Of a stretch of DNA of 64,000 nucleotides, positions 11,256 to 23,539 are shown piece by piece (position 1 is the first letter of the stretch; each line of letters begins with the position of its first letter). Under the pieces are notes generated by a model that searched no databases, was not told the origin of the DNA, and saw nothing but the letters and a program-made list of their open reading frames with translations. The position numbers were made by a program, and so were the translations under genes. The DNA is from Thelonectria olida (lineage: Eukaryota > Ascomycota > Sordariomycetes > Hypocreales > Nectriaceae). Location: positions 415,978 through 479,977 of the forward strand of contig JAGPYM010000029.1 in NCBI GenBank assembly GCA_020736575.1, read 5' to 3'.

Positions 11256-13316
11256 ATGGACCACCCAAAGATGTCTTTCCAGCCCTCATCCATTGAGCGG
11301 ACCATGATCTCGGTATTCCACCTTATCAACAATTTCGTGTCGTGGTTCAAGTTGCCCGCCCTCTTGGGGGCGCTGAATCTCGCCGCCATGCGCATTGAGC
11401 TGCGAGGTTATAATCTCCATGATGGCTACGCGTCCGCTTCTGCTCAGGGAAATTCTCAAGACGAGCCCATGGATGACGAACGCTATCTGAATGCACGTCA
11501 CTCGGATGGGAAGTTTAACTCGCTCGAACTTCCCCTCATGGGCTGTGCTGGAATGCGCTTTGGTCGAAACTTCCCGAGAAAGTATTGCCAGAAACCGACT
11601 GAAGATGAACTCTGGACGCCAAATCCAAGAGTCGTCAGCGACCGCTTTATGGCACGCAAACCAGATGGCTTTATCCCAGCCACAACGCTCAATCTGCTTG
11701 CTGCTGCTTGGATCCAGTTCCAGACACACGATTGGTTCAATCATGAGCTGGTAAGATCTGACGCATTCCAGCACATAGAGGACGTGAAAACGGACAACCA
11801 GCTAACCCTGATTGGCAGAGCGACGAGTCCTTCAATATCCCGCTGCCTGTTGGCGACCGATGGTCCGACGGCCGTATGGAGCTTCCTCAGACGAAGCCTG
11901 ACGCCACTCTTGACCCTTTCGACCTTAAATGCCCTGGGTACAAGAACTTGAACACCTCATGGTGGGATGGCTCACAGATCTATGGGTTGAGTGAGGAGGC
12001 GACTTCAAAGTTGAGAACCCGAAACCCCGATGGAAAGCTGATGTTTACTGAGGGCGGTAAAGAAGCTTTCCTACCCCGAGACAAAGATGATAATCCCCTC
12101 ACTGGCTTTAACAATAATTGGTGGATAGGCATGGAGATACTGCATACCCTGTTTGCTCTTGAGCATAACTCCCTTTGTGACATGTTTCGAAAGGCATACC
12201 CCAACTGGACTGGGTAAGGCCGCTTCTATGGATTTGCCCTTGAAGTTGTAGCTAAAGATGTCTAGAGCGACCAGATCTTTGACAAAGCTAGGCTGGTCAA
12301 CTGTGCGCAAATGGCAAAGATCCACACAGTGGAATGGACTCCTGCTATTCTCGCACACCCTGCTCTTCAGATTGGCATGAATGCCAACTGGTGGGGCATT
12401 GCTGGCGAGGCCCTTACAAAGCTGGCTGGGAGAATATCGAAGAGGAGCGAGATCATTTCTGGCATTCCCGGTTCAGGGGTTGACCATGACGGCATTCCCT
12501 ACAGCCTCACAGAGGAATTCGTATCCGTTTATAGGATGCCATCCCTCATTCCCGGTAAGGCATCCTGTTGAGTATTCCCCTTATGTCGTTCTAAGTAAGG
12601 GGTTCAGAAAATATCGCCTTCTTTAACGCGAAAGATGGGAAGCACCAAACCACAATCCCTATTGTAGATATGATATTTGAGAAGGCGCAGAAGCCTTTTG
12701 CTACAGGCCTCTCGTTCGCCGATACGTTCTACTCCTTCGGCATTAACTATCCTGGAGCCATTACCAACAACAATTACCCTGACTTCTTACGCGACTTGAC
12801 TTCCCCGGATGGCCTCCACCGGGACATGGGTACCGTCGACATCTTACGCGACCGTGAGCGCGGCGTCCCGCGGTACTGTGACTTCCGACGCATGCTGCGC
12901 ATGCATGTGCCGACTACATTTGAGGAACTGACCGGCGGCAACAAGGCGCTCGCACAGAGCTCTCCGAGGTGTACAACGGAGACATTGAGGCCATCGACAC
13001 ACTGGTCGGCCCGCACAGTGAGCCTGTGATCCCCCGCTTCGGCTTCAGTGAGACGGCGTACCGCATCTTCATTGTCATGGCATCGCGGCGGCTCAAGAGC
13101 GACCGCTTTATTGCCGGGCAGTGGAATACCAAGACATACACGAAGAAGGGTTTCCATTGGGTGCAGCATACGACTATGAAGGATGTGCTGATCAGGCACT
13201 TTCCTGAGCTAAAGGAGACGCTAAAAAAGAGTAAGAATGTGTTTGCGCCTTGGGTCCAGTTGGGCGAGTCGAAGAAATATCAAGGGCTTGAGACGACTGT
13301 TTCGGAAGTCGTGTGA
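11256..13316 (+). pseudogene. Fatty-acid alpha-dioxygenase-like heme peroxidase with one-base frameshift
   Basis: Four exons (11256-11750, 11819-12213, 12268-12554, 12608-13316) with standard junctions encode an animal-peroxidase-type protein of about 628 residues. Family motifs are FIPATTLNLLAAAWIQFQTHDW (carrying the distal-type QTHDW), NTSWWDGSQIYG, LEHNSLCD, AKIHTVEWTPAIL (with a His before the proximal region) and FGFSETAYRIFIVMASRRL. The summed exon length is one base short of a multiple of three. The break lies at about 12950: upstream the frame reads GGNKALAQ, downstream it resumes as ELSEVYNGDIEAIDTLVG one frame away. A single lost base would explain it. Relatives oxygenate fatty acids at the alpha carbon (oxylipin formation). 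The gene is either a recent pseudogene or carries a sequencing error; every other part is well conserved. It lies 549 bases from the other heme peroxidase. Confidence 0.8.
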
Positions 13317-16278
13317 AAGGGGGGATTCGATTTCTGACGAGTTCAAGTTTCCTATTTGAACTATTTTGGTCTCAATTGTACGTTTCAGTTGACGGAACGA
13401 GTTACAACTAAATAATTTGAAATACCATGAGATGCACATCCATTATAAGTGGAAATGCGTAGTCTCTGTGCGTCTGAGGGGAAGCTTGATCAGACACGAG
13501 CAACGAAATGGCAGTAATGATAGGAAATGGGCGTGAGAAGAACATGTAGGGCTTTATTTAGCTGGACTGGTATGGCATTCGGATTGGATCAGAATGAGAA
13601 TCTACGGGTCTAGCTAGACGAAACAGCGGCATATCAACCATCACTTCACGAAATGGTTGAAACGCAGAAGAAAGTCATCGTCACCGCGGAGCAAGAGCTG
13701 TCACACGCCTCACAGCCTTCAGCGGCATCAGATGCAGCCCCTATATCCCTATGGACGGCACCTTTTTGCGAGAGAAAGGAAACTGGCGCCCTCTCATTAG
13801 TCTGTACCCCTGTAGATCCTTTTTTACTCCAAAAGGGACTTGCACATAATCGCCCCTCTTCTATTTTTTTTAATCAAAAATGGACAGTCGCCCCTTCTTA
13901 TCGGCCACACCACCTTCCTCCACTGCTACAATCATCACCAGTTTTGCTTTTTCTCATCTCCAACCTCTAACGTCTTTGGCCTTGATAAACTGGACCATAT
14001 TACTGTCGAATAGAAGGCATATGCTGGGGTGTTACGTGTGAGTCAAAGGTCTTAATTGCTTATAGAAATAGCAGATCCTTCAGGGACAGACACTTAACGA
14101 GACAACACACAACACGAATTCACTGATCTGGCATCAATGGACCGAATTCACGTACTCTCTGACAACTACATTTCAGCATTACGTTAAATAGTAATTTCAC
14201 TGATGGCGTCATGCAAACGCGTAAAGAACGCGTTAGAGAAATCGCCATAAATATTGTCACGCATGCAACCAGCTCCACAACTCCCTCTATTAATCCTATT
14301 AATCACCACCATTATTATTATCATCAGATATATGATCCACCAAGATTACACGCCAAAACAGGACGCAACATCGGAATATCTGTGCCTGTCACATGTAAGG
14401 CAATCCAATTGCGTCGCGTTTACGTCACATCGCCGCCTCAAATCTTAATTGCAGCCGCGTGGCGAACCTCGCACAGAGAAGTGGCCTGACCCGCCATGAC
14501 CATTCTCATTGCCATTACTTTCAGTGTGAAGGAGTCTAGCGTGGGGATGTCCGAGTTGGAATGTAAAACAACGGAAACTTTATAACGAGTACATAGTATG
14601 AGTTGGTGTTCAACATGTGATTCACATGGCAGTTCTCGTCCGAGGCCATATAGATAATGTTGGTTGCCCGAACAAACTGATGGGATAAATAACACCAAGG
14701 AATCAAGACAACGGACCTAATAAGGAAAAGGCTTCAAGCCACTACTCGTACAACGAATATTGTGGAAAGACTTCTCGGCTCTCTGGCGGGCGTCCGCCGT
14801 CGATTCGCTCGCGAGGGCTTCGCGGTGCGGTTGCGGCATATCAGGCTGTTCTGGATAAAGCTGATAGGCAGCTGTTCATCACTACCGCAATTACATTTGT
14901 GGAGGTAACTGTCCAAAAAAAAATTGACCGAAAGCGAGGTGGACAGAATTCTAAGGGCTGCAGGGACCTTTTTACTAAGGGAAGCGGTCAAGCCTTACGG
15001 GTACTGGTCATACACATCACGAAGCACATTCTGAAGGGATTCGGTCAGGACCTTGGCAACGCATCAGACATATGGGAAGGAATATTGAGCAACAGAGTAA
15101 ATGCGGACACTCTTGCATTGATACGGACCTACAATTTGCTCAGCTTCTTCGTTGATCTAGCAGAACCCGCCAAACTCTACGTTGAAGGCGATGGGACGAG
15201 GGACGACGTCCGCGCGACCGACAATCCTTACAACGAATTAGACTTAACCAAGCTAATGAACAGACATGGTATGATATGTCAGCTTCAGCGACTGGTTAAA
15301 ATCTCTTGCCAAAATCCTATATACAGTTCCAGGCGACGAATCCCTGCTCAAAAATCCATGGATGGATAGCCGTGTGACGAGCGACGACTTTCCTTCCGCA
15401 ACTTTCACGGCCCAGCCTAGTCGACCTCGGCGAGTTGGGCAATGGATAAGATCTCCCAAAAGGGGCCAGATTGCAGCTCAGAATGGGGGGGAGAGATATG
15501 GCCTTTTATAAATGGTGTTACCGGGGAATACTTCTGGCTGCAACTTGCCTGCCAAAAGTTGAGAAGCAGGTTCAGAAGGCAGGTGGAGGGCATCTTTAAT
15601 AGGGGCGATGGCATCCTCTAGGATCTGATTGAGTGTGCCGGAGAGAGAAGTCTAGCAGGAGGCGAAACACGCTCATTCAACGAACACATACAAGCATGGA
15701 CGCACAGGATGAGTTGGAAAAGAGTTTGGTAAGGGTGCTTATAAACTTACCAAAGGTCCCTTAGGAATATACAAATTATAGTTAAAAAAGGGATATAAGA
15801 ACTATAAAATTATAATATATATCTTATAGAATTGTTAAAACTTTCCTCGCTATATAATTTAGGTGAGTAATAATATACCTTTCATTTAGCGTAGTGTAAT
15901 TCGCTTTACCCTCCTAGAGTGACCCGTAGAGTTTTCGCGCACTCCGTGGGAGGCTTGCACCGCCTGAGGTTGGTAAGCTGATGTGGCTTCGCCACGTTCG
16001 ACAAATGTGGCTGTGCTATGATTGTATGATCTCCGACGCCCGCTATGTGGCTCAGCACGCCATTATGTTATCGTTTTGGCGGAAACCTACGATCATGCGT
16101 TCAGTAGACATCGGGAGAGGTCACAACTGATCCCTTACATAAGAGCGACGCGAAGCAGAGCCTTCATAATTCATATCCCGCTCACATGGCCAAATTTGAC
16201 TGGAATTCATTTATGAAAATCACAGCTCGATAACACTATCGCCAACTTCGGACAGACGTCGACGCCGCGAATAGCAAA
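13317..16278. other. Intergenic region, no supported gene
   Basis: Nearly 3 kb without a recognisable domain. A frame without an ATG at 14899-15369 (152 codons, DLGNASDIWEGILSNR, LIRTYNLLSFFVDLAEPA) has protein-like composition and may be a relic exon, but I do not recognise it. The stretch 15760-15870 is AT-rich. Confidence 0.4.
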
Positions 16279-17391
16279 ATGAATGAGATCGTTAGCATCA
16301 CCACAGTCTCCTCGCCATCGCCCTCTGTTACTTCACGCTCTAGTCGGCCTGCCTCTCCCGCCTCATCGCACACAACTAGCATGATCCGATCATCTTCAGC
16401 AGGGCCCGCTAAGCCCAAGCGAAAGGGTATATTACTTTTTTCCTTTATTTGCTTGTTAGTCTTACTTCATTGTTCCCATATTATGGATCTGTAACGCACT
16501 ATAGTAGATAGGAAGAAAGCAAAGCAAGACAGCCTACTCCTACTATACTAACACAACATTATTCAGGCACCCGAAGTGCTCGTACCCTTACTCCCTCACA
16601 ACTCGCTCGCAAGAGAGCAAACGATCGAGAGGCGCAGAGAGCCATCCGCGCCCGCACTAAGGAGCACATCGAGCAGTTAGAGCGCGAGTTAGAGGAGCGC
16701 AAGAGCAAGCAGAGCAGCGACCAGACCGTCGAAGAGCTGCTGCGCCGCAACAAGGCACTCGAGGAAGAGCTCATACAACTCAAGGACAATATGGGAGTGC
16801 CAATGACTTCATCACCTTACTCTGCATCAGGTATAAATCCACAACAGCTTCTCATCACCAGGCGAGCTCTCGTTAACATCAACAGCCTACGACGGCGACC
16901 TTGGCACTAGTAGCGATGCCATTCCTATCCCTCGCGAATCACCATTCCATGGCGACTATAACTACCTCCTGGACTACAGCGAACAATACGTCCCTCCACC
17001 CATCAACTGCGAATCCTGGGCGAGCACCGCCCCCTGCTCTGTCCTCTTTGACGCGTCGAGCTCATCATCATCAGCCGACAGCTATAGTGCTGGTTATATA
17101 CCAACCAGCTTGCCCATCTCGATCCTTCCCTCTAATAACATCAGCTCCTTAAGCACTAGCGCCGTCGGTCATAAGGACGTTGTTAAGATGGAGTATAACC
17201 ATGTGGACTATCCAGACATGATTACCCAAGGGCTTCCACTACCCAACATGAGGCCTGGCGAGGAGGCTAATCACACTCCGTGTCTAGACACCGGGTTCGG
17301 CCCCAGAAAACCTCCGCTGCAGCCCGACACTCCCCAATCTCACCCCAACATGTCGCATGACCAGCAGCAGCAGTGCCCCTGGAACATGTAG
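16279..17391 (+). CDS. bZIP transcription factor, C-terminally shortened
   Basis: Three exons (16279-16426, 16567-16830, 16862-17391) join into 313 residues in frame. The basic region and zipper follow the Ser/Pro-rich start: LARKRANDREAQRAIRART, then EHIEQLERELEERK and ELLRRNKALEEELIQLK with leucines at heptad spacing. The next 170 residues are Ser/Pro-rich, ending QQQQCPWNM. In fungal relatives of this bZIP type the protein usually goes on into a C-terminal DUF3425 domain. Here a TAG stops it, and about 300 bases later the AT-rich island begins. Open sequence after the stop (for example QILGPAELDMHLRFEIMMAR at about 17553, in another frame) may be the rest of the original tail. The gene is probably a truncated copy that still encodes the DNA-binding part. 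Confidence 0.72.
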
Positions 17392-17994
17392 GGCACCCTT
17401 CAGGCGCCGTCGTCGGTCTACTAAACCGTTGCCACGGAGGCTCAAACCGTCGGGTGCTCGGCCTGATCCCGCCGCTAACGTGCCGCCTCGATAAGCCTCT
17501 GGTCGGCTTCGTCCAGAACTGTTCCCGGCAGCCCCAGGCCAAGGCGATCTACCAGATCCTAGGACCTGCGGAGCTCGACATGCACCTCCGTTTCGAGATA
17601 ATGATGGCCAGGAACAGCTCGCTGGCTAGAAGCAACCCAGCCAAAGGCGAAACTGCCTCCGCCATGCAAGATTGCCACACGTAACCTTCAACCTTCTAGT
17701 CTTAACATAGCCGCGAAATATAGTGCTAGAATTAGTTCCTCTTTTAATATAAAACATCCAAATAATATTAGGAACCGCGCTAAATTAAAAGAAAGAGAAA
17801 TAAAATAAATATATAATATAACTTACTTAATTAAAAATAATAAAGCCCTATTTTAAAACTATACTATTAGTAAAATATTAAAACCTTTTTTAACTTTTAT
17901 AAAAGTATAATAATATAATTAAATAATAAAATATATTAAAAAGTTTATATAATAATAAAAATTACTTATTATTATTTATTAAAATAAATTTAAT

Positions 17995-18480
17995 ATTAGT
18001 ATATAATAAAAATTAATATAAATAAAACCCAGCCTTATATTTATTATAATAAGCTTTTTAATAGGGCTTACAATTAGTCTTAAGGTAAAAGTTCCTACTA
18101 AGTAAACCTTACTTAAGGAACTATATTTATTATAATATACTTTTTTATAAGGTTTATAATTAGCTTTTAAATAAAAATTCTTATTAAATAAATATTATTT
18201 AAAAAACCTTATTTTAAGCTTTTAATATAAAAGTACTATTCTTTTAAAGTCTAGATTATATAATTTAACTATGTATATAATATATAATTTAATATAATTA
18301 ACTTCCTACTAATTAAATAAATTATAATTTAAAAAGATAATATTAATATAATAACTTAATATTTATTAAATTATATAAATTTTTATAAATATATTTATTT
18401 AATTAAAAAGCTTAAAAAGTATTTTAAATAATTATAACTTTTTAATATTTCTATATTAGCTAATATTAAAATAAAATAAG
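17995..18480. repeat. AT-rich direct repeat, copy 1
   Basis: This begins near TATATAATAAAAATTAATA and carries the landmark AGCCTTATATTTATTATAA, then AAGCTTTTTAATAGGGCTTA, then TTTTAAGCTTTTAATATAAA, then TTCTATATTAGCTAATA. The same landmarks recur in the same order in copies 2 and 3. The copies differ mainly by C/T and G/A changes, as expected for RIP. Boundaries are approximate. Confidence 0.65.
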
Positions 18481-18484
18481 CTTA

Positions 18485-18900
18485 GTATTAATATATAATA
18501 AAAGTTAATATAAGTAAAACCTAGTTTTATATTTAATATAATAAGCTTTTTTGTAAGTTTATAATTAGCTTTTAAATAAGAATTCTTATTTAAATAAACC
18601 TTATTTTAAAAAACCTTATTTTAAGCTTTTAATATAAAAATACTATGTTTTTAAACTCTAATTTATATAATTTAACTAATTATATAATATATAACTTAAT
18701 ATAACTAACTTTTTATTAATTAAATAAATTATAATTTAATAAAATAATATTAATATAATAGTTTAATATCTATTAAATTATATAAATTTCCTTAAGTTTA
18801 TTTATTTAATTAAAAAACTTAAAAAGCATTTTAAATAGTTATAACTTTTTAATATTCTTATATTAACTAATATAAATATACTATTAAAAGTAATATATAT
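18485..18900. repeat. AT-rich direct repeat, copy 2
   Basis: Same landmark order as copy 1: TATATAATAAAAGTTAATA, AGTTTTATATTTAATATAA, TTTTAAGCTTTTAATATAAA, then TTCTTATATTAACTAATATAA. It follows copy 1 directly, so the two form a tandem pair with a unit of roughly 450 bases. Confidence 0.65.
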
Positions 18901-20104
18901 AAATTAATTTAATTCTTTTAAGCTATTAAAATCTAATTAAAAAACTAAATATATAAAAAAATAATTTTAAATTTTTTAATAGGAAAGTTAATTAACTTAA
19001 TTGCCTTTTAAATTAGGTAAAAGATAATAGGCTTAATTTGTTAAAGCTAGAGCTATAGTAGAAAATAAAGGTTAAAAGCTTTAGGAGTAAATAGAAAAAT
19101 AGAGAGTAAAGATATTTAAATTCTAATAGAATATTTAGAATTAGCAAATTAAGGCAGTTATAAAAATGTAAAAAAGGTTCTAATTAGTTAAATGTTTATT
19201 ATAGATATTAATAATTAGATTAGGTTGGATAAGGGGAGGAAAACCCTTATCTTTTATATATAATAAATTAGGTCCTATTAGCCTTAGGTAAAGGATATAT
19301 ATATTAGATAAAAACTCTATTATTCCTCTATTTAATAGTATTTAGAATGCTTATATAAGTGTATTTCTTCTTATTTAAATAGTTAGTTAAAAGTGAAAGA
19401 TTTAAAAGGCGTATTAGATTATTATATATTTTAATGCGCTTTCCTATTTGGGATTATATGCCTTATTAGGGCGGATATTGCCTATTAGGGTAAGGATAAT
19501 ATATACTAGTAGGTCTGCCTTTTTAATTTAAAAATAAGTAAAATATTCTAAATAAAAATGTAATTAATAAGGTATATAGGGTAAAAAAGTATATTATTAT
19601 AATCCTTATATTTTTATAGATTTATTAATAAATTTTATTCCTTTTATAAGTAAAGTATAATTAAGTTATTCTATTTTATATATTTAAGCTTATATAAAGA
19701 CTAGCTTTTATATAATTAAAATAACTAATTATTTTTTAAAAAAATATTAAAATATAATTTAAAGTTATAACTTTAAGAGCTATTATATATAATAGTAATA
19801 ATTTAAATAGTTATTTAAAAGGTTATAAAAAAACAATTTAAAAATTAAAAGTAAGTTAAATAGACAAGTAAATATAAGGGTTAAAAAAATAGAAAGGGGC
19901 TAAAAGAGTTAAATAAAAAAAAAAGTTTAAAAATAAGTTAAAAAGGTTTAAAACTAATTAAACTAATAGAAATAAATAAAGCAATTAAATAGAAAAATAT
20001 ATAAAAGAATTAATATAATAATAAAAATTACTAATTATAAAAAAATTACTTATTATATAAAAGTATAATTTTATTATTATTATTATTATTAAAAAAGCTA
20101 ATAA

Positions 20105-20545
20105 TTTAAATATATAATAAAAGTTAATATAAGTTAAACTCTAGCCTTATATTTATTATAATAAGCTTTTTAATAGAGCTTATAATTAATTTTAAAATAA
20201 AAGTCCCTATTAAATAAACCTTACTTAAGGAACTTTATTTTAAGCTTTTAATATAAAAGTACTTATTCTTTCTATTTAACTCTAGTTTATATAACTTAAC
20301 TAATAATATAATATATAATAGCTAAAATGCCTAACTACTTATTTATTAATTATAATATAATTTAACTAAATAATAAAAGTTATATAACTATTTACTATAT
20401 ATTATAATATATAAATTTCCTTAAATATATTAAGCTAATAAAAGACCTTAATAGGCACTTAAAAAAGTTATAACTCCTAAATATTTTTATACTACCTAAT
20501 ATAAATATACTATTAAATATTAATTAAAAGATTAACCTAATTATT
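20105..20545. repeat. AT-rich direct repeat, copy 3
   Basis: Same landmarks again: TATATAATAAAAGTTAATA, AGCCTTATATTTATTATAA, AAGCTTTTTAATAGAGCTTA, TTTTAAGCTTTTAATATAAA. It keeps more C and G than copies 1 and 2, suggesting less mutation or later arrival. A second repeated block (TATATAATAGTAATAATT onward at about 19785, and TATATAGTAGTAATAATT at about 20735) lies around it, so larger units were probably duplicated. Confidence 0.65.
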
Positions 20546-21208
20546 TTAAGCTATAAGATTCTAATTAAAAGATTTAATATATATTAATACTATTATAACT
20601 TCTTTAAATAGAAAGTTAAAAACCTTATATAACTTTTTAAAAAGGAAAGAAAAAACTATTTTAATAATAATAATAAGCAATTTATTAAGATAATTTAATT
20701 AAATGCCTATAAGCTATAGCTCTAGGAGCTACTATATATAGTAGTAATAATTCAAATAGTTACTTAAAAGGCTGCTCGCTTACGGGCGGGATAAAGCACA
20801 AGCTTTACTAGAGGAAAATTTAAAAATAAAAAGTGGGTTAAATGGACGTAAGGGTTAAAAAAGTGGGTGGGGGGGGGGCTAAAAAGGTTAAATAAAAAAT
20901 GAAAGTTTAAAAAAGGTTAAAGTGGGTCTAAGGGCATTTAAACTAATAGAAATAAAGTAAGGCAACTAAATAGTAAAATATACTAAGAGTTTATATAATA
21001 ATAAAAATTACTAATTGTAAAAAATTTTATTATTATATATTATATAATTAAAAGTATTATACTTATTAGGCTTTGCTTTTATAAAGAAACTTTAAACTTT
21101 TTAAAGTATATTATAATAGTAAAAATATTTAGCTATATACTAATAGCTATAAAGTGATACTCCTTAAGTTTAAATTATAGCTAGTAAGCTCTAAAGCTAA
21201 TAACAGGA

Positions 21209-23310
21209 TTGCATTTAGTAGCACTTTTTGGGGCAACAATAGCTATAGACGCCATACTTATTATGCATCATTTGGACCCAAAGGACAGCTACAGCAGGAC
21301 ACCGTTATTGTTGTCAGCACGGAAAGGGCACGAGACGGTCGTGAAGGCGCTCCTCGGCAAGGGCGCTGACATGGAGTCGAAGGATAACTTCAATGACCAA
21401 ACACGGCTATATTGGGCAGCAACAAACGGACGTGAGGAGGCGAATGGAGCTGAGATAGGTGTTAAGGCTTGGGTCCGGAATGGAAGTTATCATGGAGGGA
21501 TAGTCTTCCGTGGGTGATACAAGGCATCCACGGCGTGATAACCTTATGTCAATGAGCAAAATGATGATAAAAAAAAATTAACGATAACAACTGCTTAAAG
21601 GTCTTTCGTTTTGTCGACCCAAGGGTGACCAGTCGCGCATCAAGACAGACAAGTGTGGCTTGCTCGAGGGACGTATGAATGGATTCTCGAACACCCAGTT
21701 CCAAAAGTGGTACGAAAACGAGAAGAGCCAGTTATTTTGGGTCAAGGGTGGCCCAGGGAAAGGAAAGACAATGCTGGTGGTCGCCATTGTCGAAGAACTG
21801 AAGCGGCGTGTCCTTCACGCCAAGCAGGAAGCCCAATCAGCTTCAGTTCCCCAAAATGACAAGAGCGTACATCATCATCGACGCACTTGACGAATGCGAG
21901 GTGGGACTTGTAGCATCTCGTTAGGATCATTGCCCAACATGCCTCCTCCTCCAACATTAAATGGGTCATCTCCAGTCGCAACAAGGGCAAGATAGAGCAG
22001 CTCTTTGTGTCCATCGGCTCAAAAACGACGATTGGGCTCAAGGATGAGGATATAGAAGTAGAAGCACATGTCTCCAACGCTGTCAATGTGTATATTGAGA
22101 ACCTTCTAAGGCAAATTGAGTCACTTAGAGACGATGAATAGCATCGGAATCGAATCCGGCTTCATCTCAGCCAGAAAGGCTGCTGGCACATTTCTCTGGG
22201 TGGCTCTCGTCCGGTAGAAGCATCGAGTCATGACTTCGGGGCCTCTCCGCGTTTGAGCAGTTCGTTGCGACGAAGCCTTTGCGGATTGCCCCATATCGGA
22301 ACCTTGAGTAACGAGATGGAAGAACCAAATCCTGATCCACAACGACCGACCCGACAATTTTCAACTGGCTCGACGGCACCTGCAGCACCTCAGCTCGTAG
22401 CAGATGCCCATCGGATTATCCTCTAACATGGATGGATTATCAAGATTGCTCCGCTCTAGGTGTATGCATCGGCCCTGCTGTTCACACCACCCCGCAGCCA
22501 GACTCGACAACGGTTCATAAAGGAGGCCCCTCGCTAGGTTTCTCGACGGCCTGCCGTAATTGAGCGCTGGCATCCCCTGCTTCGAACCCTATACGACCAT
22601 TTCAACCATAATCAAGCCATCGCATTCTCTCTCGATAGGACGCTTGTTGCAGCGGGGGCGTCTGACGGCTCCATCAGGATCTGGGACACCAGAGCGGGCG
22701 AAACCCACCGGACCTTTGAGACCTTAGGCTGCCTGAGAGGCATTTCCTCAATTGCATTCTCGCCTGAAAAGAGGTCTATTGCCAGAGGTGATGGCAGTGG
22801 CTTAATCAATGTCTGGAACATAACCTCGGGCGAGAGCCTTACGGTGATCTGACATTACAAGTTGGGTATCAGATTAGTTGCGCTTTTCCCCGATGGAAAG
22901 TTCATTGCCTCTGGCTCTCAGGATGGAGTCACCAACACGTGGAATACCGTTGAAAGAAGGCTCACAAAGTTCCAAGAGGCGCGAGAAGCCGTCTTCTTAG
23001 TCGTCGTTTTCCCTAATGGCAAATTTCTAGCGTCAGCTTTAGGCGAGACCATTGGCCTGTGAGTTACCAAACTGGCAAAGATCATCGAATTCTTGCGGGA
23101 ACGCCTTCATTTCTTGAATCTGTTTTCAGACCACAATCGAACGCGATGACAGAAGGCCATGGAGATTGTGACAGCATGTCAAGACATGAGGACTATCTCT
23201 TAGAGCAAAATGACATGTCCAACTCCCGCTCTGCTCTCTGCCGTGACTTTCTTCGCAATAGGGAGTGTATTATTAGCGCGTCTAAGGATAAGACGATCTA
23301 AGTGTGGGCT
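21209..23310 (+). pseudogene. Degenerate ankyrin/NACHT/WD40 (HET-E-like) gene
   Basis: Pieces of three domain types lie in order on the plus strand, separated by stops and frame changes. An ankyrin repeat fragment is at about 21285-21390 (RTPLLLSARKGHETVVKALL). A NACHT start is at about 21620-21870 (CGLLEGRMNGFSNTQFQKWY, Walker A GGPGKGKT), then IIIDALDECE near 21868 and WVISSRNKGKIEQL near 21960. WD40 blades follow at about 22630-23060 (GSIRIWDTRAGE, IASGSQDGVTNTWNTV) and end with IISASKDKT near 23270. Intact relatives are HET-E/HET-D-type incompatibility proteins. No long frame survives, so the locus is dead. The 3' end runs into AT-rich DNA, which a pogo element later entered. Ankyrin and NACHT parts may come from one gene or from two nested remnants. 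Confidence 0.75.
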
Positions 23311-23441
23311 TAGGGTTGTTATAATAATTAAAATAATTTATATTTTTACTCAATAAATATTATATAAAGTACTAATTAAAACTAAATTAATATTAAAATT
23401 AATTTTTAATTATTTCTTTTTAAATATTATATTTTAAAATA

Positions 23442-23490
23442 ACGTACATGATAAGCGAGTCGGAAATACAAGCGAGTCGGAAAAAAATCC
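23442..23490 (+). repeat. Left terminal inverted repeat of the pogo element
   Basis: This sequence is the exact reverse complement of 25253-25301. It contains AAGCGAGTCGGAAA twice in direct orientation, 17 bases apart, so each end presents two copies of a likely transposase-binding word. Confidence 0.93.
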
Positions 23491-23539
23491 CCCAACCACC
23501 TTCATTTTCCTTTAATCAATTATTTCTCAACCACCAAGT

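Larger units (their letters stand above)
17700..21190. repeat. AT-rich island, RIP-like relic of repetitive DNA
   Basis: About 3.5 kb is overwhelmingly A and T with abundant TA steps, stops in all frames, and no codable frame of note. This is the expected end product of repeat-induced point mutation (C to T changes) acting on transposable elements in ascomycetes. Residual less-mutated patches (for example 20770-20800 and 20860-20880) contain normal GC content. The island holds diverged direct repeats listed separately. It sits between the shortened bZIP gene and the ankyrin/NACHT/WD40 remains, and probably grew by nested insertions. Confidence 0.8.

Noticed and set aside
13653..13970. A 105-codon frame with ATG
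   Set aside because: Low-complexity pyrimidine-rich sequence; reads like promoter DNA.
14899..15369. A 156-codon frame
   Set aside because: No ATG at the start and no recognisable relatives; at most a relic exon.
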